This document shows, piece after piece, positions 1 through 10,800 of a DNA stretch of 64,000 bases. Where the stretch lies: assembly GCA_025462885.1 (NCBI GenBank), contig JAOAPN010000004.1, positions 372,001-436,000 on the forward strand, written 5' to 3'. Source of the DNA: Acidobacteriaceae bacterium (lineage in GTDB: Bacteria > Acidobacteriota > Terriglobia > Terriglobales > Acidobacteriaceae). Each line of letters starts with the position of its first letter. Within the stretch, counting starts at the first letter, position 1. Below the pieces are notes generated by a model that worked only from the letters and a program-made list of their open reading frames with translations, was not told the origin of the DNA and searched no databases. Made by a program: the position numbers and the translations under genes.

Positions 1-1109
1 CGGGCTTTGGGCGGTACATCAGCCGACAGGGCGTATCGGATGGTGTATTCGAAGGCGGCGCACCTCCGCTTCAGTCTTATGCCGGTATCAGCGGCGGCAG
101 CGTCGATAATCCGGGCGCAGGCGCGGCTGGTTCTTTCCCCACGATCTCGGGACGAGTCGACCGCAGCTCGCCGCCTCCTGAGGCGTATGTCTGGAACCTG
201 ACCGCGGAGCGGGAACTTTGGTTCAACACAGTATTGGGCGTTTCGTATGTGGGCCGTCGCGGCTTGCACGGACAGTTCCAGTCCAATATCAACCAGCCCC
301 AGGCAGGCACCCAGCAAGCGATTGGTAAGCAGAATATCAATGCGTATCGTCCTTATTTGGGCTACGGGCCGATCACTCTGGTCAATCAGGGAGACGGGTC
401 TGCTTATCAGGGGCTGCAGATGGACCTTAACCGTCGCTTCCAGCACGGCTTCGGCTTCGGGGTGGCGTACACCTTCGCACACGCAACCGACTGCGGTTCG
501 TTCCAGAAGAACTTCCTGCCCAATTTCTACGATCAGAAGTATCTCTGCGGCACCGCGGACTACGATATCCGTCACGCCGTGACCATCAACGCCCTTTATG
601 AGGTTCCTTTCCACAGCCACAGCCGGTTGGCGAATGAAGCACTCGGAGGATGGCAGATCACGCAGATCTATAACTTCCAGACAGGCGTCCCGCTCTCCGT
701 GGCCACCACAACGGACATCGCAGGCGTGGGTACGGGCGGCGGAGCGCAGTTCTACTCTGTCGCGGATGGCGCGCAACTCGGAGGCTCCGGATCGTTCTCG
801 AATACCGGGGATAATAACTTATGGTTCAATAAAGCCGCATTTGTAGCCCCGGCTGCTGGGACATTTACAACGCAGCATACTCGCAATATTCTTCGCAATC
901 CTGGCGTAGAAAACTTCAACGCAGGCCTGATGAAGCGTTTCCCTACCTTCGAAGGTCAATTCCTCACCTTCCGGTTCGAAGCCTTCAACTTTCCAAATCA
1001 TCCCAACTGGTCCGCCGCCGATGCTAACCCTACCAGCGCCACCTTCGGGAGGGTGACCAGCAAGGCAGGGCAGCGCTCGATGCAGGCCAGCCTTCGCTAC
1101 TCGTTCTAG
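1..1109 (+). CDS. TonB-dependent receptor (Oar-like), C-terminal part
   Basis: The reading frame (codons starting at base 3) is open from the left edge, so the N-terminus lies outside the window. The visible part, about 368 residues, is the last third of an outer-membrane beta-barrel. It shows alternating aromatic strands, the receptor signature YVGRRG near the start, GLQMDLNRRF, a typical FRFEAFNFPNHPNW segment and a terminal aromatic strand ending SLRYSF. Acidobacterial receptors of this type carry an N-terminal carboxypeptidase-regulatory-like domain and a plug, both off-window here. The role is probably uptake or binding of large substrates at the outer membrane. It precedes a secreted phospholipase and a GH92 mannosidase on the same strand, which suggests a degradation locus. 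The substrate is unknown. Confidence 0.88.
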   Translation, partial: GFGRYISRQGVSDGVFEGGAPPLQSYAGISGGSVDNPGAGAAGSFPTISGRVDRSSPPPEAYVWNLTAERELWFNTVLGVSYVGRRGLHGQFQSNINQPQAGTQQAIGKQNINAYRPYLGYGPITLVNQGDGSAYQGLQMDLNRRFQHGFGFGVAYTFAHATDCGSFQKNFLPNFYDQKYLCGTADYDIRHAVTINALYEVPFHSHSRLANEALGGWQITQIYNFQTGVPLSVATTTDIAGVGTGGGAQFYSVADGAQLGGSGSFSNTGDNNLWFNKAAFVAPAAGTFTTQHTRNILRNPGVENFNAGLMKRFPTFEGQFLTFRFEAFNFPNHPNWSAADANPTSATFGRVTSKAGQRSMQASLRYSF

Positions 1110-1122
1110 CCAACGATCCTCA

Positions 1123-1156
1123 CTCCGCCGATGGAGCATGCGCTCTATCGGCGGAG
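1123..1156 (+). terminator. Hairpin after TonB receptor
   Basis: A perfect 10-bp inverted repeat, CTCCGCCGAT (1123-1132) and ATCGGCGGAG (1147-1156), begins 14 bases after the receptor stop. No U-tract follows, so this may be a weak terminator or an mRNA-stabilising hairpin. Confidence 0.5.
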
Positions 1157-1206
1157 CTTGATCCTCTCTGCTTCTCCGAACAAATGAAACGAAGGATACC
1201 TGATCC

Positions 1207-2385
1207 ATGCGACATCTCCTTGCAGCAGGACTGACCCTGGCCGTGTTTCCTCTGTGCGCTTCTTCGCAGACGACCTCCGCCGTGCAGCAGGACCAGTCGG
1301 TCCGGATCAATCAGATCCAGATCATTGGAAGCCATAATAGCTATCACACTGGCATTGCGCCTCACGAACGGCAGATCATCGAGCAGCAGAACCCGAAGGC
1401 TATGCGTGCTCTCGACTATGCGCATCCGCCGCTGGCCGATCAACTTTCAGGTGGTGTCCGCCAGCTTGAGATCGACGTGTATGCCGACACCAAGGGCGGC
1501 CGTTACGCTCACCCCGCGATCGTAGATAAAGTAGCCGCTGCGGGTCTCTCTGCGGATCCGGAATTCGATCCGAACCATGAGATGGATAAACCCGGCTTCA
1601 AAGTAATGCATGTGCTGAACGTCGACCAGCGAAGCTCCTGTCACACCTTTATCGCGTGCCTCACGACAGTACGCGCATGGTCGCAACGACATCCTCAACA
1701 TCTGCCGATCTTCATCCTGGTGGAGACCAAACAGCGTCGACCGGGCACTCCGTCGACTGAAAATGGCCCCGAAGCGTTCACAACGGCGACCTTCGATGCG
1801 CTCGATGCAGAGATACGCTCGGTCTTCTCCGACCGGGAGATCGTCACGCCAGATCAGGTTCGGGGAAGTTACGAGACGCTGGCCGAAGCGATCCAGGCTC
1901 CTGCTGGCGGAAGCACTGCGGGCGCCAGGAAAGCTGGTGGGTGGCCAACACTTCGTGAAGCTCGAGGCAAGGTTGTTTTCCTGATGGACCAGCGCCCGGT
2001 GGAAGCGATGTATACCCAGAGTCATGCCTCACTGCGCGGTCGCGTGATCTTCACGAATGCGACTCCGGGTGCGCCGGATGCGGCCTTTACGGAAGCGAAC
2101 AGCGCGAGTAAGGCCGAGATCGATGCCCTCGTCCGGCAAGGCTATGTCGTTCGTACCCGGACCGACGATGGCACCGAGGAGGCGCGCACGAACGACCATA
2201 CTCGCGCCGATATTGCCCTTTCCAGTGGAGCGCAGATCTTGAGTACCGATTACCCCGCAGCGGAGCCTTCGAAATGGACGGGTTTCTTCGTAGGCATGCC
2301 GCACGGTCTTACCGCCCGCTGCAACCCGGTGATCGCTCCTGCTGGATGTGTGGACGCACTGCTTGAACCATCCGCACCGAAATGA
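1207..2385 (+). CDS. Secreted Ca2+-dependent phosphoinositide-specific phospholipase C family protein (PI-PLC-C1)
   Basis: 392 residues with a Sec signal peptide at about 1-21. The TIM-barrel PI-PLC-like core is recognisable: GSHNSYHTG (41-49) carries the first catalytic histidine, LEIDVYAD (87-94) the acidic metal/catalytic pair, KVMHVLNVD (132-140) the second histidine and FILVETK (169-175) a core strand. These match the bacterial PI-PLC-C1 family, which cleaves phosphoinositide-type phosphodiesters; the actual substrate here is not determined. The start ATG has a GAAGGA-like site upstream. The gene lies between a TonB receptor and a GH92 mannosidase on one strand, so it plausibly acts in the periplasm or outside the cell on host- or fungus-derived glycolipids. 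That ecological role is inference. Confidence 0.82.
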   Translation: MRHLLAAGLTLAVFPLCASSQTTSAVQQDQSVRINQIQIIGSHNSYHTGIAPHERQIIEQQNPKAMRALDYAHPPLADQLSGGVRQLEIDVYADTKGGRYAHPAIVDKVAAAGLSADPEFDPNHEMDKPGFKVMHVLNVDQRSSCHTFIACLTTVRAWSQRHPQHLPIFILVETKQRRPGTPSTENGPEAFTTATFDALDAEIRSVFSDREIVTPDQVRGSYETLAEAIQAPAGGSTAGARKAGGWPTLREARGKVVFLMDQRPVEAMYTQSHASLRGRVIFTNATPGAPDAAFTEANSASKAEIDALVRQGYVVRTRTDDGTEEARTNDHTRADIALSSGAQILSTDYPAAEPSKWTGFFVGMPHGLTARCNPVIAPAGCVDALLEPSAPK

Positions 2386-2438
2386 TCCTGTCCCCGGGGT
2401 CAATAGTCAGTGCGAGACATAACTAAGGAGATCCATCC

Positions 2439-4775
2439 ATGATCGACATTTTATTTCCAGATGACGGGACCGGCTACGGCCGACTCTCGTCCTCATGGGT
2501 GCGCTTCCAGAGATCCCGTATCGTTCGGAACTATCGAATTCTTGCGATAGCCTGTATCGTTCTGTCGAATATCACAGCGCCTGTCTTCGGAGCGGAGGCC
2601 CGGCACACGATCGATTACACACGCAATGTCGATCCCTTCATCGGGGTGGACTGGGGCGGCAATACGTTTGTCGGCTCGGCGATTCCTTACGGCATGGTCA
2701 AAGTCGGCCCTGACATGCAGAGCTTCGACGGACGACGCTCCGGCTTCGGTTATTCAAGCAGCGGTGTGATCCTCGGCTTTTCGCATCTGCACCTCAGCGG
2801 CGCTCAGGGCAAGTACGGCAATATCCTTGTCGCTCCTATCACCGGCCCTCTCAATTTGCATGACATCAAGACTCCACGTACCGACGAGGTCAATCAGGTC
2901 GGCTACTACGCAGCCAGGCTCACCCGGTACCGGGTCAAAGCCGAGTTGACCAGTAGCCGCCGGGTTGGATTCCACCGCTATACCTTTCCGGCTTCGCAGC
3001 AATCGCACCTTACAATCAACGTTGCCTCAGCCCTGAGTCTCGGAACGGATTGGCAGGCGCAGAAGTTTCTCGGTGCGGAGGTTCACCTTACTTCAAATCA
3101 CGAAGTACAGGGAGTCGCGCGCTTCACAGGCGGCTGGAACCGAGGCGGTGAGTACAAAGTCTTCTACTACATGGTGCTCGACACACCCGCCAACGCAACG
3201 CATACCTGGAGCGGCAATGACCTGACAGCCGCGCAGGATGTAACCGTCGGTCCGGACACACCCGTTGGGGCCTCGTTTGACTTCGCGACGAAGGCAAATC
3301 AAATCATCCAAGCCAAGGTCGGCATCTCCTTTATCAGTGCCGAACAAGCGAAGCACAATGTGGAGCAGGAGGTTCCCGCATGGAACTTTGCCGCTGTCCA
3401 CAATGCGGCGACCGCGCTTTGGAACTCTGAGTTGGCGAAGTTGAGTCTTACAGGAGAAAGCGACTCCCAGCGCCGTCAACTCTACACCGCCATGTATCAC
3501 GTCATGCTGATGCCGACGGACCGCACCGGCGAAAATCCGGACTGGCAATCCACCGAGCCCTACTACGACGACTTCTATTGCATCTGGGATACCTTCCGCA
3601 CTTCAAGCCCATTGCTCACCCTCATCTCGCCTGATCGCCAACGCGACCTTATTCGTTCGCTGGTCGACATCTACCATCACACGGGATACATGCCTGATGC
3701 CCGTAGTGGCAACGACAATGGCCGCACGCAGGGTGGATCGAACGCGAATGTTGTTGTCGCCGATGCCTGGGTAAAGGGTCTCAAGGGCATCGACTACGAA
3801 GCCGCCTTCGCCGCCATGGTGCACGATGCCGAGGTGCCCCCGGCAGATCAACAGAAGGAAGGCCGGGGAGGTCTGAAGGATTACAACGAAAAAGGCTTTG
3901 TCACGCTTGCCGATGAACGCTCCGGCTCGCGTACCGCGGAATACAGCTACGATGATTTCGCCATCTCCGAGGTGGCCTGCGGTCTGGGTAAGACGAAGGA
4001 AACCGCCCTCTACGCCAGCCGCGCCCATAATTTCGCAAACCTCTGGGACAAGGACATGAGTGTAGAAGGGTTCAAGGGTTTTATGAGGCCGCGCAATCCT
4101 GACGGCACTTGGGCTCCCCCGTACCTCGTCGTGCGCGGCACCTGGCCCGACTTTTTTTACGAGGGGGATATCTGGACCTACTCGATCTATGCTCCGCAGG
4201 ATATGCGCCGCTTGATCGAAATGGCAGGCGGCAATGAAGACTTTGTCCGACGCCTGGACTCGACGTTTCTGCGTCGCCACTTCGACGTCACGAACGAGCC
4301 TGGCTTTCTGCTTCCCATGCTCTACAACTACGCGGGACGACCCGACAAGACCGCCGATATCGTCCACATGACTCTTGAAAAAGCCTTCTCGGACACTCGC
4401 GCCGGCATCCCGGGAAATGACGATTCCGGAGCGATGTCGAGCTGGCTCATCTTCTCTACCTTAGGACTCTTCCCGGTGGCCGGGCAAGACATCTACCTGA
4501 TCAGCACACCGAGCATTCCCGACGCGTCTCTCGCGATGGGCAATGGGAAGAAGCTGCGCATCGTCGCGAAGAACCTGGATCCCAACGGTCTCAATCGGTA
4601 TGTGCAATCGGCAACCATCAATGGTGTCGACTTGCCAAACGCATGGTTTCGCCATGCGCAAATCAAAAATGGAGCCACGCTCATGCTCCAGATGGGACCC
4701 GCGCCCTCCGATTGGGGTAGATCCACGCCACCGCCTTCCATGAGCAACGCGGCATCTCCTGTCTGTCGAAAGTGA
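2439..4775 (+). CDS. GH92 family alpha-mannosidase, secreted
   Basis: 778 residues, the usual length for glycoside hydrolase family 92, Ca2+-dependent exo-alpha-mannosidases. Signature segments are visible: NVDPFIGVDWGGNTF (63-77) and IPYGMVKVGPD near the N-terminus, YDDFYCIWDTFRTSSPL in the middle, a SRTAEYSYDDFAIS-like segment, and GNDDSGAMSSW near residue 658, where the family has its catalytic acidic residues. The start is fixed by an AAGGAG site 10-15 bases upstream of 2439. It gives an unusually long N-region before the hydrophobic signal segment at about 34-51, so a shorter start is possible. Following the phospholipase by 53 bases suggests one transcription unit aimed at mannosylated or phosphatidylinositol-mannoside-like material (inference). 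Confidence 0.93.
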   Translation: MIDILFPDDGTGYGRLSSSWVRFQRSRIVRNYRILAIACIVLSNITAPVFGAEARHTIDYTRNVDPFIGVDWGGNTFVGSAIPYGMVKVGPDMQSFDGRRSGFGYSSSGVILGFSHLHLSGAQGKYGNILVAPITGPLNLHDIKTPRTDEVNQVGYYAARLTRYRVKAELTSSRRVGFHRYTFPASQQSHLTINVASALSLGTDWQAQKFLGAEVHLTSNHEVQGVARFTGGWNRGGEYKVFYYMVLDTPANATHTWSGNDLTAAQDVTVGPDTPVGASFDFATKANQIIQAKVGISFISAEQAKHNVEQEVPAWNFAAVHNAATALWNSELAKLSLTGESDSQRRQLYTAMYHVMLMPTDRTGENPDWQSTEPYYDDFYCIWDTFRTSSPLLTLISPDRQRDLIRSLVDIYHHTGYMPDARSGNDNGRTQGGSNANVVVADAWVKGLKGIDYEAAFAAMVHDAEVPPADQQKEGRGGLKDYNEKGFVTLADERSGSRTAEYSYDDFAISEVACGLGKTKETALYASRAHNFANLWDKDMSVEGFKGFMRPRNPDGTWAPPYLVVRGTWPDFFYEGDIWTYSIYAPQDMRRLIEMAGGNEDFVRRLDSTFLRRHFDVTNEPGFLLPMLYNYAGRPDKTADIVHMTLEKAFSDTRAGIPGNDDSGAMSSWLIFSTLGLFPVAGQDIYLISTPSIPDASLAMGNGKKLRIVAKNLDPNGLNRYVQSATINGVDLPNAWFRHAQIKNGATLMLQMGPAPSDWGRSTPPPSMSNAASPVCRK

Positions 4776-4887
4776 TCACGTTATGAGAAGGTCCTTCGCC
4801 ACCTCGCCTGCGTCCGCCGCCTTTGCCTGTGCGATGAAGCCAGCGGAGATAACCGGAAATTCGACACGTAGTATCTGAAGGGAACGT

Positions 4888-5250
4888 ATGATGCGCTCAC
4901 ATCGTTTGCTTGCCGGCTGGATTGTAGCTGGCATCCTCGGCACTTCCATGCTCGGGCAGACAAGCTACAGCAATCCCTGGGCACCGACCGATATTGGCAT
5001 GCTCCCACCTGTAGCGAGCCTTACCGAAGGCATCTGGCTCAAGGGCGATCTTCACGTGCATTCGCGGTACAGCAAAGAGTTAACCAACAACTCCATTGCG
5101 AAGACCATCGCCTTTTCGCAGTCCGTCCGAACATCTGATCAGCATTACGTGTCGCCGAGGTCAAGCGCTCTAGACCACATCAGCCTGCGGCGGTCAATTT
5201 CCATTTCAGCCCTCAGCTTTGCGCAAAGTTTTTCTGTTTCAGGCGTCTGA
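4888..5250 (+). pseudogene. N-terminal remnant of a PHP-domain phosphoesterase
   Basis: A good ribosome site (AAGGGAACGT before ATG) starts a protein with a signal peptide at about 1-23, a short linker and then WLKGDLHVHSRYS at about 50-62. That is the first metal-binding motif (DxHxH) of the PHP phosphoesterase fold. After about residue 78 (near base 5122) the similarity stops and the remaining 40 residues look random, so the other three PHP motifs are absent. The downstream sequence belongs to a different region ending in a minus-strand gene, so this looks like a rearrangement junction rather than a simple frameshift. A functional enzyme is not expected. Confidence 0.65.
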
Positions 5251-5289
5251 TCTAATGGAAACGCTAGTTGCGGATAAGCGGAAGGCTCG

Positions 5290-7515
5290 CTACCGAGGCA
5301 AACTACCGTGACGAATCTTGATCACGCTCGTACTATTGTCAGTGGCGGAGTACAAAAGAGTCTGTCCGTCAGGACTGACGACGAAGCTGGGTGTTCCGAG
5401 AGACAAATTCTGACTCACGCGACCTAGCTTTCTTAATTTGCTGGTGCTGAGATCGAACGCGAGAATATCGGTTGTTCCGGTAGAGTTCGAAGAAGCGAAG
5501 TAGATCGAGGTGCCAACGGGCGTCCAATCCATAACTGGTGTGGGATTAACCTGCGAAAGTCGTCTTGGGTTACCGCCATCTGGATCAGAGACCCAAACAT
5601 GGCGCTCCTCGTTCTCTTCATAGAAGAGTCGCTTTCCGTCGGGCGACTCGATTCCGACCATGAACCCGGCTGGAGCGATCACTTGATCCCGATTGGTTTT
5701 CAGGTCGCGTCTCCAAATCTCCGGTGATCCACCAGGTGTTTTATCGAAGTAAATGTATCTGCCGTCGCGCGACCAAGATGGACGCCTAACTTCAAATGGT
5801 TGGTTCTCAACCAGTTGTGGCTTTCCTTGATTGACGGCCATCCTATATATGGCAGAGTGTCCCTTGGGGCGGGCATCGAATACGATGGAGCTGCCATCAG
5901 GTGACCAGCGTATCGTCCCGAGCCATGGCCCGCCGAAATGGGTCAACTGGCGCAAATGTTGGCCGTCGCTATCGCAACGCCATATCTCCGGATTGCCGGA
6001 GCGATCTGAAACAAACGCAATTGTGCGGCCGTCTGGTGAAAAGCTCGGAGAATGATTTTGTCCTGACGACACAAGAAATCGCTGCGGTGTACCGACCTCC
6101 TCCCCTTTAAGGGGCACTCGCCAGATATTCCAATTATCGTGGTTTTCGACGAAAGCCACGAACTTCCCATCTGGTGACACGGAAGGATTCGAGGCTGATG
6201 CAGTAGCTGCGGGTACTGGAATTGACCCTCCACCTCGATCAGAAATCATCCTCAATTGAAAGACGCCACCCTCTTTGGAGGCGAACACCAGATGCGACCC
6301 GTCAGGGGTCCAGTCGAGGCCGCGTAGATTTTCGCCTTCTTGCGTCAATCGCCTCGTGTGGCCACTGACGATATCGGCAACGCAAAGATATCCGATAGCA
6401 TGACTGACAAAATGGACAAAGGCCGCCTTAGCTCCATCTGGAGAAAGCCTAGTATAACAATCTTGGTTCGAACCATCTGCCTTTGAAATCGTCCTCTGCT
6501 CTCCAGTCACTGTTGATATGGAGATGAGCCCGTGCGCTTCGTCCGAAGGATTGGTCAAGATGATTTGATCGCCGTGTGGACTCCACGACAGCGTTTGGCA
6601 GCCAGCCAACGGACTACCTGAACTCCACATGTTCAGCGAACTATGCATCCGACGGATCAGTCTTGCTTGATGCGTGCCTAAATCAAGCACGATCAGTTGA
6701 GCTTCTGCTCCAGTTTCATGGAACGGAAGCTCACCTCCAATTTCGCGTAGAAATGCCAGTTGCTTTCCATCCGGTGACCACGCTGGATGAGTACTAGGTC
6801 GAGAATCGTCCGTGAGCCGTTGCAGCTCCGCTGAACCAACCGACTTGCTATAGATGTCGAATTGGTCCCCACCGCCGTTCCAAACAAAGGCAATCGTCTT
6901 ATTGTCGGGAGAGATAGCTGGGCTGAATTGCAAACCCACCTCTGATGAGAACGGCTCTATCTCGTATTCATCTTCTCGGGAACGAGTCCTCCATGGATGG
7001 AACCAAACGACGCAGAGCGCAGATATAAGGCATACGACGCCGACGACCGAAAACCAAACTCGGTTTACAGCACGGCGCCCACTCGGAAGTTGCAGGATGT
7101 CCCCACTGGAGACAGGGGGCGGAGGCTGCGCAATATGCACGCGGGTGGCGGGAGGTTCTACAGAAGCGGCGGCTTCAGAATAAAGCTCTTCAAACCGCAC
7201 ACCGTACCCGCCGGTTGGTATAGTGATGCGGACGGTTTCATCAGGATCGTTGCTTGCTGCGTACGCTTCGAGCTTCCCACGAAGTCGCCGCGCCTCACTG
7301 CGGACGATGTTATCTAATTTGGGGTCCCAATCGAGAGGCCGCTCGAACACCTCAATGCCGATCTGGCGTTCTCGCAGGGCAATCGTCTCACCCTCTAAGG
7401 TCTTCTCCACGACATATCGAAGGAACTGGACCATGCGGTCCGCCCGTGCGAACTCAGCGCTGGCGGCAAGCCGTTCGACTTGTGCGCGCAATTTCGTTTG
7501 ATCTAAGACGAGCAA
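5290..7515 (-). CDS. Winged-helix DNA-binding protein with TM segment and TolB-like beta-propeller
   Basis: 741 residues from a TTG start at 7515 (no in-frame ATG upstream). Residues 1-110 form the acidobacterial variant of a winged-helix/OmpR-C-like module, containing LRERQIGIEVFER and NIVRSEARRLRGKLEAY. A single hydrophobic segment follows at about 150-172. The remaining 550 residues are WD40/TolB-type repeats with recurring SPDGKxIAFV, WSPDGxxLAF and SPSFSPDGRTIAFVSD units. The layout resembles CadC-type membrane-anchored regulators in which an outer propeller senses a ligand or partner and the cytoplasmic wing binds DNA. It is divergent from the TonB receptor at 7839 across a 323-bp gap with a palindrome, so it may control that gene. 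The target is inference. Confidence 0.8.
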   Translation of the reverse strand: MLVLDQTKLRAQVERLAASAEFARADRMVQFLRYVVEKTLEGETIALRERQIGIEVFERPLDWDPKLDNIVRSEARRLRGKLEAYAASNDPDETVRITIPTGGYGVRFEELYSEAAASVEPPATRVHIAQPPPPVSSGDILQLPSGRRAVNRVWFSVVGVVCLISALCVVWFHPWRTRSREDEYEIEPFSSEVGLQFSPAISPDNKTIAFVWNGGGDQFDIYSKSVGSAELQRLTDDSRPSTHPAWSPDGKQLAFLREIGGELPFHETGAEAQLIVLDLGTHQARLIRRMHSSLNMWSSGSPLAGCQTLSWSPHGDQIILTNPSDEAHGLISISTVTGEQRTISKADGSNQDCYTRLSPDGAKAAFVHFVSHAIGYLCVADIVSGHTRRLTQEGENLRGLDWTPDGSHLVFASKEGGVFQLRMISDRGGGSIPVPAATASASNPSVSPDGKFVAFVENHDNWNIWRVPLKGEEVGTPQRFLVSSGQNHSPSFSPDGRTIAFVSDRSGNPEIWRCDSDGQHLRQLTHFGGPWLGTIRWSPDGSSIVFDARPKGHSAIYRMAVNQGKPQLVENQPFEVRRPSWSRDGRYIYFDKTPGGSPEIWRRDLKTNRDQVIAPAGFMVGIESPDGKRLFYEENEERHVWVSDPDGGNPRRLSQVNPTPVMDWTPVGTSIYFASSNSTGTTDILAFDLSTSKLRKLGRVSQNLSLGTPSFVVSPDGQTLLYSATDNSTSVIKIRHGSLPR

Positions 7516-7838
7516 GGGAGTCTTCCCATGCTTAAGAATACTGCGATTGAGATCAACCGAGATGAACCGACGTTACCTCTCGGATGGTATTCACGCAATT
7601 TTCAACTCTCACTAGTTCTCTATGCGTGAAGGGAGCAAGTCACTTTATTTAAATGACTTAGCGGGGGTGAGGAGCTTTGCTTACCTCTCTGATTCGTTCG
7701 ACTTCTCACCCTCTTCACCACTTTCCGGAGTCTGTCCGCTGGGGGATGGTGGACAAGTCCCCGGTTTCAGCGATGAATGAGTTCATCTTTCCATTCTTGA
7801 TGAGGCTGGGCGAAGTCACGCCAATCAAAAGAGGAAAC
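7516..7838. other. Divergent intergenic region between propeller regulator and TonB receptor
   Basis: 323 bp without a convincing gene; the receptor frame is open back to 7677 but that extension has no ribosome site. It is AT-richer around 7590-7670 and must hold the two divergent promoters. It includes the palindrome at 7637-7659. Confidence 0.6.
7637..7659. promoter_or_regulatory. Candidate operator palindrome
   Basis: AAGTCA-c-TTTA-tt-TAAA-TGACTT is a near-perfect 23-base dyad (10 paired positions per arm, one unpaired base) located between the divergent winged-helix regulator and TonB receptor. Its AT-rich centre and position are typical of an operator. No protein-binding evidence is available. 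Confidence 0.4.
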
Positions 7839-10800
7839 ATGCAGAATCGATTCACAAACTTCCTAAGAGTAGGCCTTACGCTGGTGGCGCTTCAGTTTCC
7901 AGCATGTGTCGCACGCAGCCAGGTTCTGTATGGCACTGTCGTCGGAAATATAACCGATGTCTCCAGTCAATCCATCCCGAACGCAACCGTCGTAGTGACC
8001 AATAAGCAGACGGGCGTGTCGGCTACCGTGAGTTCCAGCGCAGCGGGGAACTATGAGATTCATAACCTGACGCCGGGAATTTACCAGGTTCAGATATCCG
8101 CCCCGGGGTTCGCCTCCGTCGCTGTGGATGGCTTGGATGTCCGCGCGAATGTCACCGCGCGTACGGACGAACAGCTTAAAGTTGCGTTAGCCGGTCAGAC
8201 GATCCAAGTCGACGCGTCCGCTTCTGAGTTGCAGACAGACAGCGGCGTACTTCATGGGCAAATCTCTTCACGCGAGCTAAGCAATCTTCCCATCGGAGGC
8301 TATGGGAACTATCAGAGCTTAATTAACTTAACGCCGGGTGCGACCCCATCGCGCTATCAGAATGCCGTGATGGATACCCCGTCACGCTCATTGACCACCA
8401 ATATTAATGGAGCATCGCGTACCAGCAACATGACCTCTGTCGATGGTGCTGCGATTCAGCAGGTGTATCTTCCGCACCATACGCTCTATAACCCCCCAAC
8501 AGAGAATATTCAGTCTGTCGACATCGTAACCAACAGCTTTACTGCGGAGCAGGGACTCGCAGGAGGCGCAGCAATTTCGGTCCTGACGAAATCCGGAACG
8601 AACAAATTCCACGGCACGCTCTGGGAAATGCACACGAATTCAGCCATGGCTGCAAAGAACTACTTCTATAACAAGACGTACTTTGCACAAGCAGGAGATG
8701 CTCCGCCGAAAAACATTCTCAATCAGTTTGGCGCTAATGTTGGTGGTCCAATTCTGCGGAACCGACTCTTCTTCTTCTCCGGATTTGAAGGCATCTCTCA
8801 ACGCCAGCTCTATGCAACCATCACAAGCGTTCCAACTGATGCGATGCGCGCAGGTGACTTCACCGGTCTGGGGACTATCTACGACCCAATTACAGGAAAT
8901 ACCGATGGCACCGCACGGAAAAGCTTTGCCAGTCAGAATCGAGACGGCAAAAACGCAATTGAATCCGGCATAAGCCCTGTAGCAAACAGAGTTCTTGCTC
9001 TCATCCCACATGCCAATCTTCCAGGCACTTCGAATAACTATTCTGTCTCTGGCATCGATGCAATTGATCGGTTTTCCTTTGATGAAAAGGTATCGTGGCA
9101 AATGAGTCCCAAGTCTTCAATCTTTGGAAAATTCAGCTATTTGCTGGCTTACGTAAAAGCTCCAAGCGCCTTGGGTATCGGCGGTGGTTCCGGACTTATC
9201 TCGGGTGGCGGTTCGGGTTACAGCCGATCGAATGTCTATGTCGGTGGACTCGGCTTCACGCACATCTTTACTCCTACGCTACTTCTCGATGCAAACTTCG
9301 GTATCGGGCACAACTACGTATCCGTTCTTGAGAGCGACTACAACACCGATCTGGGAACGTCACTCGGCATTCCTGGTATTGGCGATGGAAATGGAAGTGG
9401 TTCTTACGCTCCCGATCCTAATCAGAAGGGACTGCCATCGTTTGCAGTGACTGGATTCGAAACCTTCGGCCATACTGACGGCTGGAATCCAGAGATACGT
9501 GACGACCTTACCCTAACCTATGTTGCCAATATGACTTGGAGCCACGCAAAACATACGATTCGGTTCGGTCTTCAGATGATGAACAACCGTATGAGCGAGT
9601 ATCAACCTCAGCGTGGTTTTGGCCCCGTTGGAGGATTTACCTTCACTGGCGGAGTCACAGCTTTAAATGGAGGCGCTTCTGCCAACTCCGCCAATGCCTT
9701 CGCACAGTTCTTATTGGGGCTTCCTGATTCCATGGGAAGAAGCTATCAATACCTCAATCCAATCATTGGACGCGAATGGCAGTATGGACTCTATGCTCAG
9801 GACCAGTGGCAGGCCAGCCGCAAGCTGACGTTGACCTACGGCCTGCGGTGGGAGCTCTACCCCATCATGGTCCGTGTGGATGGAAAAGGAATGGAACGCT
9901 ATGACATGACCACAAATCAGGTCATCCTCGGTGGCGTTGGGAGTAATCCATCTGGCGGTGGATCTACCTCCAGTAAATTGCAGTTCGGTTCACGTATGGG
10001 GCTTGCCTATCGCCTGAACGAAAAAACAGTCTTTCGTGGCGGCTATGGCATCAGCGTGGATCCTTATCCTTTCAGTAGGGCAATGCGTGATCCCTATCCT
10101 GTCACGATTGCGCAAACCGTCAATGCGAACAACTCATATCAAAGCGCTGGGAATTTTGTGACTGGCCTTCCGGGCTTCGACACGGTTGCTCCTGTAATCA
10201 GCAACGGTTTGGCACAACTTCCGTTGACCGCATATACGAAGACTCTTCCTGCCGGCACCTACCGTCGCGGTTACATTGAATCCTGGAATGTCACTGTCGA
10301 GCAGATGCTTCCGTGGGACCTCAACCTGGCAGTAAGCTATGTCGGTTCGCAGGGAATACGCCAAACAGCGTACATAGAAGCTAACGCAGGTCAGACTCCC
10401 GGACTTGGCGCTGCAGGACAGCCGCTCTACGCAGCATTTCGACGGAATGCTCAAACGCAGGTCATTACTCCTTTCGGAACCACACATTACAACGCTCTTC
10501 AAGCAAGCCTGAAGCATCCCTTCAAGCATGGCGTGTTGCTGACTACGGCATACACTTATGCGAAATCCACTGATCTGAATACGGATGATGACAGTACTCC
10601 GCTCTTCAACGCAGTTGCTTATCAATACCGAAACAAGGCAGTGAGCGACTTCGACCGGCGGCACGTCTTCAACCTCGGAGCGACGGCAGAACTTCCATTT
10701 GGGCGCGATCATCTTTTGCTAAAGGACCCTGGTATAGCAAGAGCGATTCTCGGCGGATGGAAAGTCAACGCATTGCTCTCTGCTTATACTGGCCTTCCTT

